A DNA stretch of 64,000 nucleotides from Serpula lacrymans var. lacrymans S7.9 (lineage: Eukaryota > Basidiomycota > Agaricomycetes > Boletales > Serpulaceae): the NCBI RefSeq assembly GCF_000218685.1, contig NW_006763295.1, forward strand, positions 2,368,882 through 2,432,881, given 5' to 3'. The notes beneath the pieces were generated by a model. It was given only the letters and a program-made list of their open reading frames with translations, had not been told where the DNA came from and made no database searches. Shown here in pieces: positions 54,958 through 64,000 of this stretch. How positions within the stretch are numbered: position 1 is the stretch's first letter; each line of letters begins with the position of its first letter. The translations under genes and the position numbers were made by a program.

Positions 54958-57900
54958 GTTGCTTGGGTGCCTTCGCTCCTACGAACAATGAAGTAAACCA
55001 CAACAAGGTGGCCCCTGCTCCGGGGTGTTGCATGAGCAATAAAGGAAAGACGGGGATGGCTCCCCAATTTGTAAATAGATTTTTAAATTTATTATCTGAA
55101 GTATGTACTTGTATGAAGCAATGTGATTGTAACATAAATGATACTACCGCTGCACCGGCGTCTCCCTTAGAGCGTGGCCCCGGCGAGACAAACAATAGGG
55201 TGCTTAATTCTGGTAAAAATAAAATAGAAAAACATATAACTTTTGATACCCTTCCTTCTTCTTTGGAGCCACCCTTTCCCAAAATCCCAAAGCATGTGTT
55301 GATGCGCACATATTTATTCCAAAAAGAGATCTGTTTAGATGTTGGTGTGGAAAACCTTGCCCAAGGCATAGTACACCCAACCAGCACACTGCTTGATTCA
55401 GGCGCTGACGGTATTTTCATAGATCAGGTCTGGGCGGAGCAAATTGGACTCCCCCTTGTAAAGTTAGATGTATCTATTCCCGTCTATAACATTGACGGTA
55501 CGCCAAATGTGGGTGGCTGCATCACGCACAAATGTTCTTTTGTGGTCGAATACCAAGGACACAGAGAACGAGTCACCGCTGAAGCTACCCAACTAGGGAA
55601 GATTAATTTAATCTTGGGCTGGACCTGGCTATTTAAACACAATCCTGAGATCAACTGGCAGACAGGGGTTGTCACATTGTCACGTTGCCCTCAGGAGTGT
55701 GTAAACTTGGGTAAACCAAATCATGTCCGTCAAAATGAGCGTATTGAAAAGAGAAACGCTGGTCACGTTTATGAGCTCAGATCTTTAGAAAAGATCGACG
55801 ATGACGATGATGAGGTAAAACCCAAAGAAGAGATTAAGAGGCTGGTACCTCCCGAGTACCATGACTTCTGGAAAGTCTTTTCAAAACACAAATCAGAACG
55901 CTTCCCAGAGGCTAAGCCTTGGGACCATGCAATAGATTTGAAGGACACGTTCAAACCGAGAAAAGGACACATGATTCCCCTCTCTGCTCCAGAAAGAGAT
56001 GAGGTCTCAAGTTTCATAGATGAACAGCTTAGGAAGGGTTACATCAGACCTTCTAAAAGCCCTATGACGTCCCCGGTGTTCTTCATTCCTAAAAAGGATG
56101 GTAAGAAGCGTATGATTATGGACTATCGTTATGTGAATGAGCACACGGTTAAAAACGCGTATCCGCTGCCTTTGATCAGTCAGCTAGTAGACAAATTGGC
56201 TGGTGCCAAGATCTTGACAAAGATGGATCTCAGATGGGGGTACAACAACGTACAAATCAAAGAGACAGATGCTTGGAAGGCCGCGTTCACGTGCCACTGA
56301 GGATCCTTTGAACCCCTCGTTATGTTCTTTGGGTTGACCAATTCGCCGACGACCTTCCAGAGCATGATGAACGAGATCTTTGCGGATATGGAAAACTGTG
56401 TCGTCATTTACATTGACAATTTGTTAATATTTACAAAGTCGGACGATGAGGCTGAGCATGACAGGATCGCGCAAGAAGTCCTTCAACGCTTACAGGAACG
56501 GGACCTATTCGTCAAACCCGAAAAATGTAATTTTAAAGTGAAGGAAGTAGACTTCCTCGGTATGATCATAGGCCAGAACGGAATCAGGATGGACCCTGAG
56601 AAAGTTCAAGCTATCTTGGAATGGCCAGAACCTACTCGTGTCAAAGGAGTTAGGGCCTTCCTTGGATTAGGCAATTTCTACCGAAGGTTTATCGAAAACT
56701 TCGCGAAAATCACGAGACCGTTGAACGATCTCACTAAAAAGGACATTGTTTGGCACTGGGGCGCCAAAGAACAAGAAGCTTTTGATAAGCTTAAACAGGC
56801 ATTTACAACGGCGCCCATATTAGCATTTCCAGAATTAGACAAAGAGTTCCAGCTAGAAACCGACTCTTCTGATTTTGCTACTGGGGCTGTTTTGTCAATT
56901 AAATGCCCTGACAATCTTTGGAGGCCTTGTGCCTATTTATCACAAAGTTTGTCGCCTACAGAGCGCAACTATCAAATATATGATAAGGAGATGCTGGCCA
57001 TCATTAAAGCTTTAGAGCACTGGCAGCACTACTTAGAAGGTGCTAGGCACCAATTTGAAATCTGGACCGATCATAAGAATCTAGAGTATTTTATGACGGC
57101 CCGAGACTTGAACCGGAGACAGGCCCGCTATGTGGTATACTTGTCAAGGTTTAATTATAAATTAATTCATAAGCCTGGAAGCTCTATGGGGAAAGCGGAC
57201 ACTTTATCCAGAAGAGAGGATCATGCCATTGGCATCGAAGATGACAACAAAGGTGTTACCCTGATAGACCAATCAAGGGTGGCCAATGTTAGAATTGGGC
57301 AGGATTCCAATCTTCTGGAAGTATTCAAGAAAGACATCTCCTCAGAAGAGAAGGTGCGCCTTGACGGCAATGAAAATTATTTATGGGAAGACGGGCTCTT
57401 CCACTTTAAAGACAACATCTATGTGCCTGAGTCCGCAAGGATCAAGGCAATAGATAGACATCATGACACTCCAGTGGCTGGGCACCCTGGGTGGCAACGA
57501 ACAATGAAGTTGACCTCCAGAAACTACATGTGGCCTGGCATGGTCAAAGACGTACAGGAATACGTAAAATCCTGTCTGAGATGTGCCATGGCTAAGAATT
57601 CTCACCAACCGCCGGCCGGTAAACTTATGCCAAATCCTATACCAGCTGGTCCCTGGCAGGATATATCGGTGGACTTCACAACGGATCTGCCCGGGTCAAA
57701 TGGGTACGATTCAGTAATGGTGGTAGTAGATTGCTTCTCCAAAGAAGTGGTATTCATACCCACCAATAAAACTATTACCGCCGCGGGTACGGCAGACTTA
57801 TTTAAAGATTTTGTATGGTCTATCCATGGGTTGCCAGAAACGGTTATCTCCGATAGAGGACCTCAATTCGCTAGCGAATTTACGAAAGAATTATGTCGGA

Positions 57901-59468
57901 TGCTGGGCATCAAACCTAAGTTATCAACAGTGTTCCATCCGCAAACCGATGGACAAACGGAGAGACTCAACCAGGAGTTGAAGCAATATCTCCGTATATT
58001 TATTAATGACAGGCAGACGGATTGGGCCAAGTGGCTAAAGATAGCCCAGTTCTCATACAATATCAAGCAGTCGTCGGCTACTGTAAGGACCGTTTTACTA
58101 TTTTCTTATCTTTGTTATGTCTTGGTTCTCAAAACGCTTTTCCCGTTACACCTCTGGCTCTAGGGCTAGAGGTATTCTTTGCCATCTTACTTCTCATAGC
58201 CCTCACAGGCTTTCTTAACCATCGCTACCACTTTATATCACAGATCAGAGACTGGGCATCGCTCCCAGCTAGCCAGCACACTGGGTAGGGACTGGTAGTA
58301 GGCATCTCGCCAACCAGCTCCAAGCCCTAGTAAAGCCTGGTAATACTAATAAACGCCTTATCTAGAATCGTACCTCATCATGAGGATACGGTTCCTGACC
58401 ACGCGTAACAATCTTCTATTATTAGTACAAGTCTCTCACCTGCTGATTAATCAAGTCAGAAGTCGTACGATAGTTACTCTCCCTTTTTCCTATTGGTTGA
58501 TTAATTCCTCAGACCACTTTTCGTATATTCTCCTTTCGGTCTGAGGAACAGACAGTTCTCTATATAAAGACGTACCTATTCATGTATAGCTCCTTAGCTT
58601 TCTATTACTGAATTTACCCGCTTTACTCCTCAACAAGAACCTTTGAAGCTTACCTCTCAAAGTCCTCGACTCGCTATATTTCTAGCGTCTGTTGACCTCA
58701 AGCTCATTGGACCCTTACTCCCTGCAAGTGCAGAAGGAGATAGGTTTAGTTCTTGTTATAGTTTATCGTTGCCTCACAGCTACAGGAAAGGCACCATTCG
58801 AGGTTACTAGATCGTACCTCCCCAGAATGGGTGTAGAACCTGGTAAAAGCAAGAACGAGGCTGCTGAGAACATGGCCAAAGACATGAAGTCTGTCTTAGA
58901 CGAAACGTGCAAGGCACTATTCAAAACTGCAGAGCAGATGAAAGACAGGGCAGAGCGTAGACACTCTAAAGCCCCTGACTACAAGGTCGGCAACCTGGTC
59001 TGGTTAGACACCGACCACTTAAAATTAAAAGATCGGCAGTCTAGAAAACTGACCAAAAAGTGGATTGGTCTTTACTGGATTAAGGAAGTCAAACCCAATG
59101 CAGTGGAGCTGGAACTCCCAAAACAAATGAGGGTAGTACCCATGGTCAATATTAGCCATGTGAAACCCTACAAAGGGCCACTGCCAGGACAGCGTGTAGA
59201 CCGGCCCGGACCAATTGTAGTCACCCAGGAAGGTGAAGAAGAGTTCAAAGTCAAACAAGTGGTGGATGCACGCTTGAAGCGTGGAAAATTAGAGTTCCTA
59301 GTCCTATGGAAGGGCTATGGAGATGAGGACAGAATGTGGGAACCAGAAGCCCATCTGGACAATTCCCGCGACACTGTTTGCGGATTTTATTCTAAGAATC
59401 CCTCGGCTCCTAGGAAGCTTAGAGGCATGTATTTTATTCCCTTTTTCAACCTATGCCCGAAAATTTAA
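54943..59468 (+). pseudogene. gypsy-3 pol: protease, RT, RNase H, integrase, chromodomain; broken
   Basis: Single frame interrupted by TGA 56298 and by a nested solo LTR (58082-58778). Protease LLDSGADGIFID (about 55393); RT PVFFIPKKDGKKRMIMDYR and the active-site box as YIDNLLIF (56410), second Asp lost; RNase H ETDSSDFATGAVLS and YDKEMLAIIKALEHW; integrase HHDTPVAGHPGWQR, CLRCAMAK, VDFTTDLPGS, DRGPQFASE, HPQTDGQTERLNQELKQYL; after the nested LTR, TGKAPFEVTRSYLPRMG-like sequence, then DRPGPIVVTQEGEEEFKVKQ and a chromodomain ending WEPEAHLDN (59220-59370). With the nested LTR and one target copy (702 bp) left out, the frame is kept. Confidence 0.9.
58082..58778 (+). repeat. Solo LTR nested in the gypsy-3 integrase
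   Basis: 697 bp, TGTAAGGACC...TGCCTCACA, flanked by the 5-bp duplication GCTAC (58077-58081 and 58779-58783). TATA box CTATATAAAG near 58560-58569. Distantly like the gypsy-1 LTR at both ends. A full element inserted here and left one LTR by LTR-LTR recombination. Confidence 0.88.
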
Positions 59469-59523
59469 CTACTACCTCCGGTATTTGGTCGAGCCTGGAA
59501 GTCGAGCCTTAGGAGGGGGGTAG

Positions 59524-59935
59524 TGTTACAATACACAAGTTTTGGACCTTTAATTTTCATTCTCCTCTTTAACTTTATACTGTAGTTTTCTCACATTTGT
59601 GCCATGCAGCACTTTCCCTTTTGTTCAAACTCCTCTTTCTCACGCTATGCTGCATTTCTTCTTATTATAGACACAACTCTCTCACACAGTGGAGCTGGCC
59701 ATGCGGGCTAGGCCCCATGACATCATCAGCCACTGTCTCTATCAACTGTATAGTACACATGTACAAATAACCCTGTAGTAGTATATATACCCGAATAGAT
59801 CCAGGAGACTCCTCAGCGAGTCCTCCTGTTGTATACCAACTAACTCTCTGCATCTTAAAGGGTAACCACTCCCTCTTCATTCTCTTTATAGTGTGTTCCT
59901 GTGTGCGCCAGAGTAACTAACTCTTGGTTGTTACA
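59524..59935 (+). repeat. 3' LTR of gypsy-3
   Basis: 412 bp after a GGAGGGGGGTAG purine tract; ends CTTGGTTGTTACA, directly joined to a tRNA half. Confidence 0.9.
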
Positions 59936-59966
59936 GCGGTGCTCTAACCAACTGAGCTACCAGCCC
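59936..59966 (-). pseudogene. 5' half of a tRNA gene cut by a gypsy LTR
   Basis: On the minus strand GGGCTGG is followed by TAGCTCAGTTGGTTAGAGC and ACCGC: acceptor 5' strand, D-arm (A-box) and start of the anticodon stem. It ends where the 3' LTR of gypsy-3 begins; the anticodon and 3' half are missing, so the amino acid cannot be assigned. Confidence 0.7.
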
Positions 59967-60199
59967 GCCCTTGGATATCAACACTCAATTTCACAATGTT
60001 GTCTAACAAGGCCCAGGCTTTGACCTTGACAATTCCAACAAGTATGGTCATACTATAGTTACTCTTAAAGTACTACAGGGACTTGAATTGTACTATAGTT
60101 GCTCTTATAGTGCTATAAGTGCTATAGGTGCTATAATAGGCTTTATTTGCACATATGTACAAACCCCTCTGCTATATAGCAAAAGGCTTTTTCCTGATG
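59967..60199. other. Spacer ending in an inverted-repeat element terminus
   Basis: TATAG-rich DNA ending TGCTATATAGCAAAAGG then TTTTTCCTGATG (60166-60199), matching the end of the 50706-51504 element; the left end is not found. Confidence 0.45.
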
Positions 60200-60435
60200 C
60201 TACCCATTTTTGCGATAATCAATTGGCAATAGCCCCGTCAAAAGATAATCAGTACCATGCCAGAACTAAACACATTGACATACGCCTACACTTCATACAT
60301 CACACAATCAAACAAGGCAAGATTGAAGTGATCTATTGCCCGATGGATGACATGATCACAGACACACTCACCAAGGCCTTACCATCTGCAAAGGCAGAAC
60401 ATTTTTCTGCTACGCTCAGACTTTGTGTAGCTTGA
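60200..60435 (+). pseudogene. C-terminal piece of a second copia-type RNase H
   Basis: CDNQLAIAPSKDNQYHARTK, HIDIRLHFIHHTIKQGKIEV, DMITDTLTKALPSAKAEHF: the last part of a copia RNase H, ending just before a purine tract (GAGGGGGGG) and an LTR. Differs clearly from the copia element at 23723-29211. Confidence 0.85.
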
Positions 60436-60442
60436 GGGGGGG

Positions 60443-60715
60443 TGTTGGACTAAGAGTGTTGAGTGAAGAGATAAGCTGGTACAAAGCGCCTAGAAAGGAA
60501 GGCATGTAAGTATGGGTGGCCCGTGTACAACTATATACCATCAGAAATTTTTTTTGGTTCTCTTCTCTTACTTACTTATGAAGAAGGCCTGGTTGCCACA
60601 TATCATCTCAGACTCTGCTACAAGATCTGAGGTGAGACCCTTTTGTTTTCCCCCTTTCGAATACCTAGCTGATTATTAGTAAAGCCATTATCTTATCTTA
60701 GACCAAATCCAAACA
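60443..60715 (+). repeat. 3' LTR of the second copia-type element
   Basis: Starts TGTTGGACTAAG after the purine tract and ends TTAGACCAAATCCAAACA, with inverted ends TGTTGGA/TCCAAACA. About 273 bp. The 5' end of this element is not in the window. Confidence 0.75.
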
Positions 60716-60799
60716 ACTTGACTCAGCTTTATACAAGCAGTTGAACTGTGAGTAATATTTCATAAAGTAACTTCCATTATATCTTATTAATGATTCAAC

Positions 60800-61256
60800 A
60801 ATATATTATAACTGTCCAGATCCCTTGCCAGCTCACAAAGGAGTGGGAGGTCTATCCATGTGCGTGCCACTTGTTCTTGATGAACATAACCCAGAGTCTT
60901 GAAAAGCTTGATGGCAAAATCATCCATGGCAGTCCTTTTCAGAGATCATGGCAAGGTCAAGGTAAGTGATCAACTCTACATGGTGATCTTTTGCATAGCG
61001 CCAGCATCAGCATTGGTTAGCAGCTCGGGATCAACCAAGGGTTGTGGCAGCTCCTATGATGTGCCAAATGGTTAGTCTTTCCAAGGGCTTTATTATCCTT
61101 GTCTACCTGTAAGCCATAGAATGGAAGGGCATCCAGTTGATTGAGGCTGATGTGATATGAGTACATGCCATTGAGAGTCCAGTCATTACCGGACTTGGCA
61201 GAGCGAATGAGGTTAGCCATGATGGCGGCAGTTGGCAGTTGGGCTGAGGCAGGCAC
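60800..61256 (-). pseudogene. Relic of a multicopy basidiomycete ORF family
   Basis: Minus strand: MANLIRSAKSGNDWTLNGMY and YHISLNQLDALPFYGLQ, later MDDFAIKLFKTLGYVHQEQ and TWIDLPLLCELA. These resemble, from memory, the widespread uncharacterised fungal ORFs with a DDFAxxLFKxLGY block that occur near transposons. Frame changes between the parts show it is broken. Confidence 0.45.
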
Positions 61257-61418
61257 ACCGGCCCCTATTACAAGATACTATCGTTGTCACACCTAGTCAC
61301 GATCGACCCAGAGACACAATTCGGCATCATTCGGCTAATTGGATGTACTCATCGAACAAAACTCGTTGAACTGAACTCTTGGAATTGAGTAGCCCTTTAT
61401 ACACTCAAGTATACACAG

Positions 61419-63149
61419 CTATTCTTGCACAACCTCGTACCCTTCCTTGTTTCTTCCTATTGCAATCCTCAAACCAGCCCAAGTGCAGTCCACCAGTGCT
61501 GCCCCGTTAGCCATGCCAAACACCAATGTCGACGCGTAGAAAAAATTTGCATTCCCTGTCCCTTGAGAAATCCACAGATGGTGGAATAACGGCAGAAGGA
61601 GCGACGCGTGCAGGTGCAATAGCCCAGTTACGATCGGATGAGCCAAGTCTGTATACAACGTCGACATGTGCATAAATTTGGACAAGCGACACACTCACAA
61701 GGGTATATTTCTGGAAAGAGAGGCATCATACTTAAGAAGAGACCTGGGTCTGATAGCGTTAGATATGCTTTGAACGTTCCCAACACGCCAGTCAGGAGAA
61801 ACGCGGCATAGAGGGGATCATGCCTTTCGGGGTGGAAATCAGTTTTTTTACATAGGCAAACGGCATATTCACCCACTGGAATTTAATGCATATCGGAAAG
61901 ATATAGATAATAAGATGGACCTGCGCATGGATTAATGTTCCGAATGTCTGAATGACTAGCCATGATTGATGAAACGCACTGAGAAAACCATCAGGAAGAA
62001 CGGTCGGAAATGATCGAACATTTCCGTGAAGAAGTACCACCATAGTCCTGGGTTTGGTGTGAGGTCAGGAAGGCCCAAGCTGCAAGCATTATGAGATTCG
62101 TCATTCACTTTGAATGCAAAATCATTAACAAACCTCACGCCCCATGTCTTTGGAATCCATGCCCAGCTACCGGAGACCGTCGTTGAAGCTATCATGAGCA
62201 CTATCGAGTACGTGATGAATTCTATTAAAAGTGGTAGAACTCTTTTTGCGCTGAAGGAAAACGGGTGGGGTGAAGCTAAGTGTGACACGGGACCGCTAAG
62301 GAGAAGCATAAAGATGGGCACCAGAAGTAAAATGGAGGAAAGGGAAAGCTGGATGACGAAAGCCAGGGTTAGCAAGGACAGCGATTTTTTCCCTGTATGG
62401 TGATATGAAAATACAGAACATCAAGTAGACTGACTGGGCGGCGAACCTTGGCTTGCAAACATCAGAGTCAGTAGGGTCAAGGTATTGTCTATCGTGGAAG
62501 TCGAGAGGGCGAAGGCCGGAAGAGATAAATATGGGTTAAGTAGATACCTATAAACAACGCCCGATCAGGGTGGATCCTGCTGTGAAGGTAGACGACTCTG
62601 TACTACGACATGCAAGAACTGCTACTAGGTTGACCCTCTATTGCAGCAACATCGCGTCATCGTGCCTCAGAATGAAAGACTTACAGCGCAGCGATTAGAC
62701 CGTCTCTTGTACTTGAAGCGACACGTTGTCGAAATCTCCATATACGCACAAGTGCTAAAGCTCCAATAGCGTCACATAACGTCCATAAAATAGAGCACGC
62801 GACTCGAGACGTTGGAAGTATTGTCGAAAATAAGGACAGAAACAGAGGTGACTGCAAAGGTCGGCTTTTGAGTTTATCATGAAACACGGTATTCAAAATA
62901 CAATTCGCACCTGGTAGAATACACCTCCAGAATAAGGATCGATGTTGTTCAGATACAAAAAAATCCCTTCTTGTACTGCATTGCCATGTAAGTGCATCAT
63001 ACCACAAGAAAGGGATTCAACGCACATCTTAGATGGGACGTTAAGGGCGATGACAGCTGCTGGTCGTATTTTAAGGTATCTGGAGGAATATTGAAAGCGA
63101 GAAGAAGCCTTCCGGCAACGAGCAAAGGAAAAACGAGTCCCGAGTCCAT
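61419..63149 (-). CDS. GAB1: GPI transamidase subunit PIG-U/Gab1-like
   Basis: Polytopic membrane protein in several exons. N-terminal MDSGLVFPLLVAGRLLLAF from ATG 63149 (an upstream in-frame ATG near 63230 is possible), then QLSSPLTSHLR, SPLFLSLFSTILP, later a run of hydrophobic segments and the family signature NPGLWWYFFTEMFDHFRPFF (about 62050-61990), HDPLYAAFLLTGVLGTFKAY (about 61830-61770), FLSMMPLFPEIYP, and LLPLFHHLWISQGTGNANFF near the C-terminus (TAG 61419-61421). PIG-U (yeast Gab1) is part of the ER complex that cuts a C-terminal peptide and attaches glycosylphosphatidylinositol to proteins; it may recognise the GPI lipid. Introns such as the GTGAGT site after EIYP are short. Confidence 0.88.
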
Positions 63150-64000
63150 GAGTGGTTTCAAGTCATTGTAAACCGCCTTGACTTTACTGATCTGACTTTG
63201 AGCGCAAACGCTATTTCGTGTTTCAGTCATCAAGGAACGAACGCTCCTAGAAAGGCGAAAGTACAGAGGTGAGTGCTTCAGTGGTACACCGCAAGGGCAC
63301 GCGACAAATACTCAGGCTTAAATTATCAGCTTGAAAACAGTACAGTGTTCATGTAACTGTGGGAAGGATACGGTAGATGCCGCTCTCAAGCTTCTCCAGC
63401 TTCGTGACTTACAAGCAAGCTTTCGAACGCACTATATATAAATCATTGACCACAATATAGGCGTTTCTACGGTCATGGCACGCTGCACTGCGCAATAAGC
63501 CTCGCGACTTTAGGACGTGCTGTTATACGCAGCTCGACGCTTGCGCTTGTTATCCTTTGATTGATTATTACCACAGGACCACAGGAACACGACAATGTAA
63601 TATGGGCGAGCCGTGTGTAGAGAACAAAGAAATAAACACTGCGACGCAATTCACGGATGGGCAACGTGAATTCAGCCCAGTCGGCACGATGCATTTTGGC
63701 TAATGTTGGTCTAATGTCGCTTATGTTCGAAAGCCTCTCGGATGTTTACCGGAAGTCTCATTCGGGTATGTCTGCGTTGCCTCGAGGCAACCTCCAGGTG
63801 GTTTTCCCCTTGATGAAATCACATCGATGCATTCTCCTCCAAAATGTATCCACTGCCGATTCTTAGCTTGTTTCTGATTTTTTTGTGCTTTGACTGTGCT
63901 CGCGCATACCGGCGCAAGAGTCCATCATTTGGCTGACCTGCAGCTTTGACGCTCCATGCTATATAACCATGCAATTCGAGGTATAGCTAATCCTACATTT
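63150..64000. other. Right window edge, no gene recognised
   Basis: Upstream region of the PIG-U gene and beyond. A Met-led plus-strand open stretch (63657-63866) and a minus-strand one (63473-63694) have no recognisable features. A gene continuing past the window edge cannot be excluded. Confidence 0.4.

Larger units (their letters stand above)
52974..59935 (+). mobile_element. gypsy-3: Ty3/gypsy chromovirus, degenerate, with nested solo LTR
   Basis: LTRs at 52974-53387 and 59524-59935 (TGTTAC...TGTTACA, about 413 bp). Gag, protease, RT, RNase H, integrase and chromodomain in gypsy order. Three in-frame TGA codons and an RT active-site change (YIDN for YIDD) inactivate it. Flanks differ (Plavaka transposase left, tRNA half right; AGGAG versus GCGGT), so the two ends come from a recombination, not one clean insertion. 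Confidence 0.92.

Noticed and set aside
52969..59940. Target duplication for gypsy-3
   Set aside because: AGGAG on the left and GCGGT on the right do not match; flanks belong to different sequences.
63473..63866. Short ORFs on both strands at the right edge
   Set aside because: No conserved motif, splice pattern or composition supporting a gene.

Overview
The window looks like nuclear DNA of a filamentous basidiomycete, most likely an agaricomycete. Genes on both strands are broken by many short introns (about 50-75 bp, GT...AG, some exons only 21-23 nt). Recognisable proteins are typical fungal housekeeping products, and the transposons (chromodomain gypsy elements, a copia element, a Plavaka-type transposase) are those common in mushroom genomes. 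Most host genes can only be read by splicing, so exon borders are given where I could work them out by reading frame and splice sites.

Left arm (1-23.5 kb), ordinary gene-dense DNA: a CRAL-TRIO lipid-transfer-like protein (+), the PP2A-family phosphatase Ppg1 (-), an unidentified gene (-), a C2H2 zinc-finger protein (+), the splicing factor Cwc24/RNF113 (-), a short-chain dehydrogenase (-), a CLC chloride channel with CBS domains (+), a small charged protein (+), the ribosome-assembly factor Tsr1 (-), and at the edge of the repeats an NLR-like STAND protein (P-loop NB-ARC-type domain plus near-identical TPR repeats, +).

Middle (23.7-60.7 kb), a nested transposon island. In order: a complete but mutated copia element with target duplication AGTGT; an inverted gypsy LTR; a copia relic; gypsy-1 (degenerate chromovirus with an extra ORF upstream of gag); two further inverted solo LTRs with a tyrosine-recombinase relic between them; gypsy-2 (7.0 kb, TSD ACATC, intact gag and pol, extra zinc-knuckle ORF between pol and 3' LTR) sitting inside an older minus-strand ORF; a Plavaka transposase carrying an 0.8 kb inverted-repeat insertion and cut by the 5' LTR of gypsy-3; gypsy-3 itself, with a solo LTR nested in its integrase; the 5' half of a tRNA; and the 3' end of another copia element. 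All three gypsy elements show a short primer-binding site complementary to their own predicted transcript start (Tf1/sushi-type self-priming), and all place pol in the -1 frame relative to gag with a heptamer shift site.

Right arm (60.8-64 kb): a relic of what I take to be a multicopy fungal ORF, then the GPI-transamidase subunit PIG-U/Gab1 (-), then sequence in which I recognise nothing.

The host genes do not form one pathway. The coherent systems are the retroelements, where LTR promoter, self-primer, frameshift site and accessory ORFs can be read directly.
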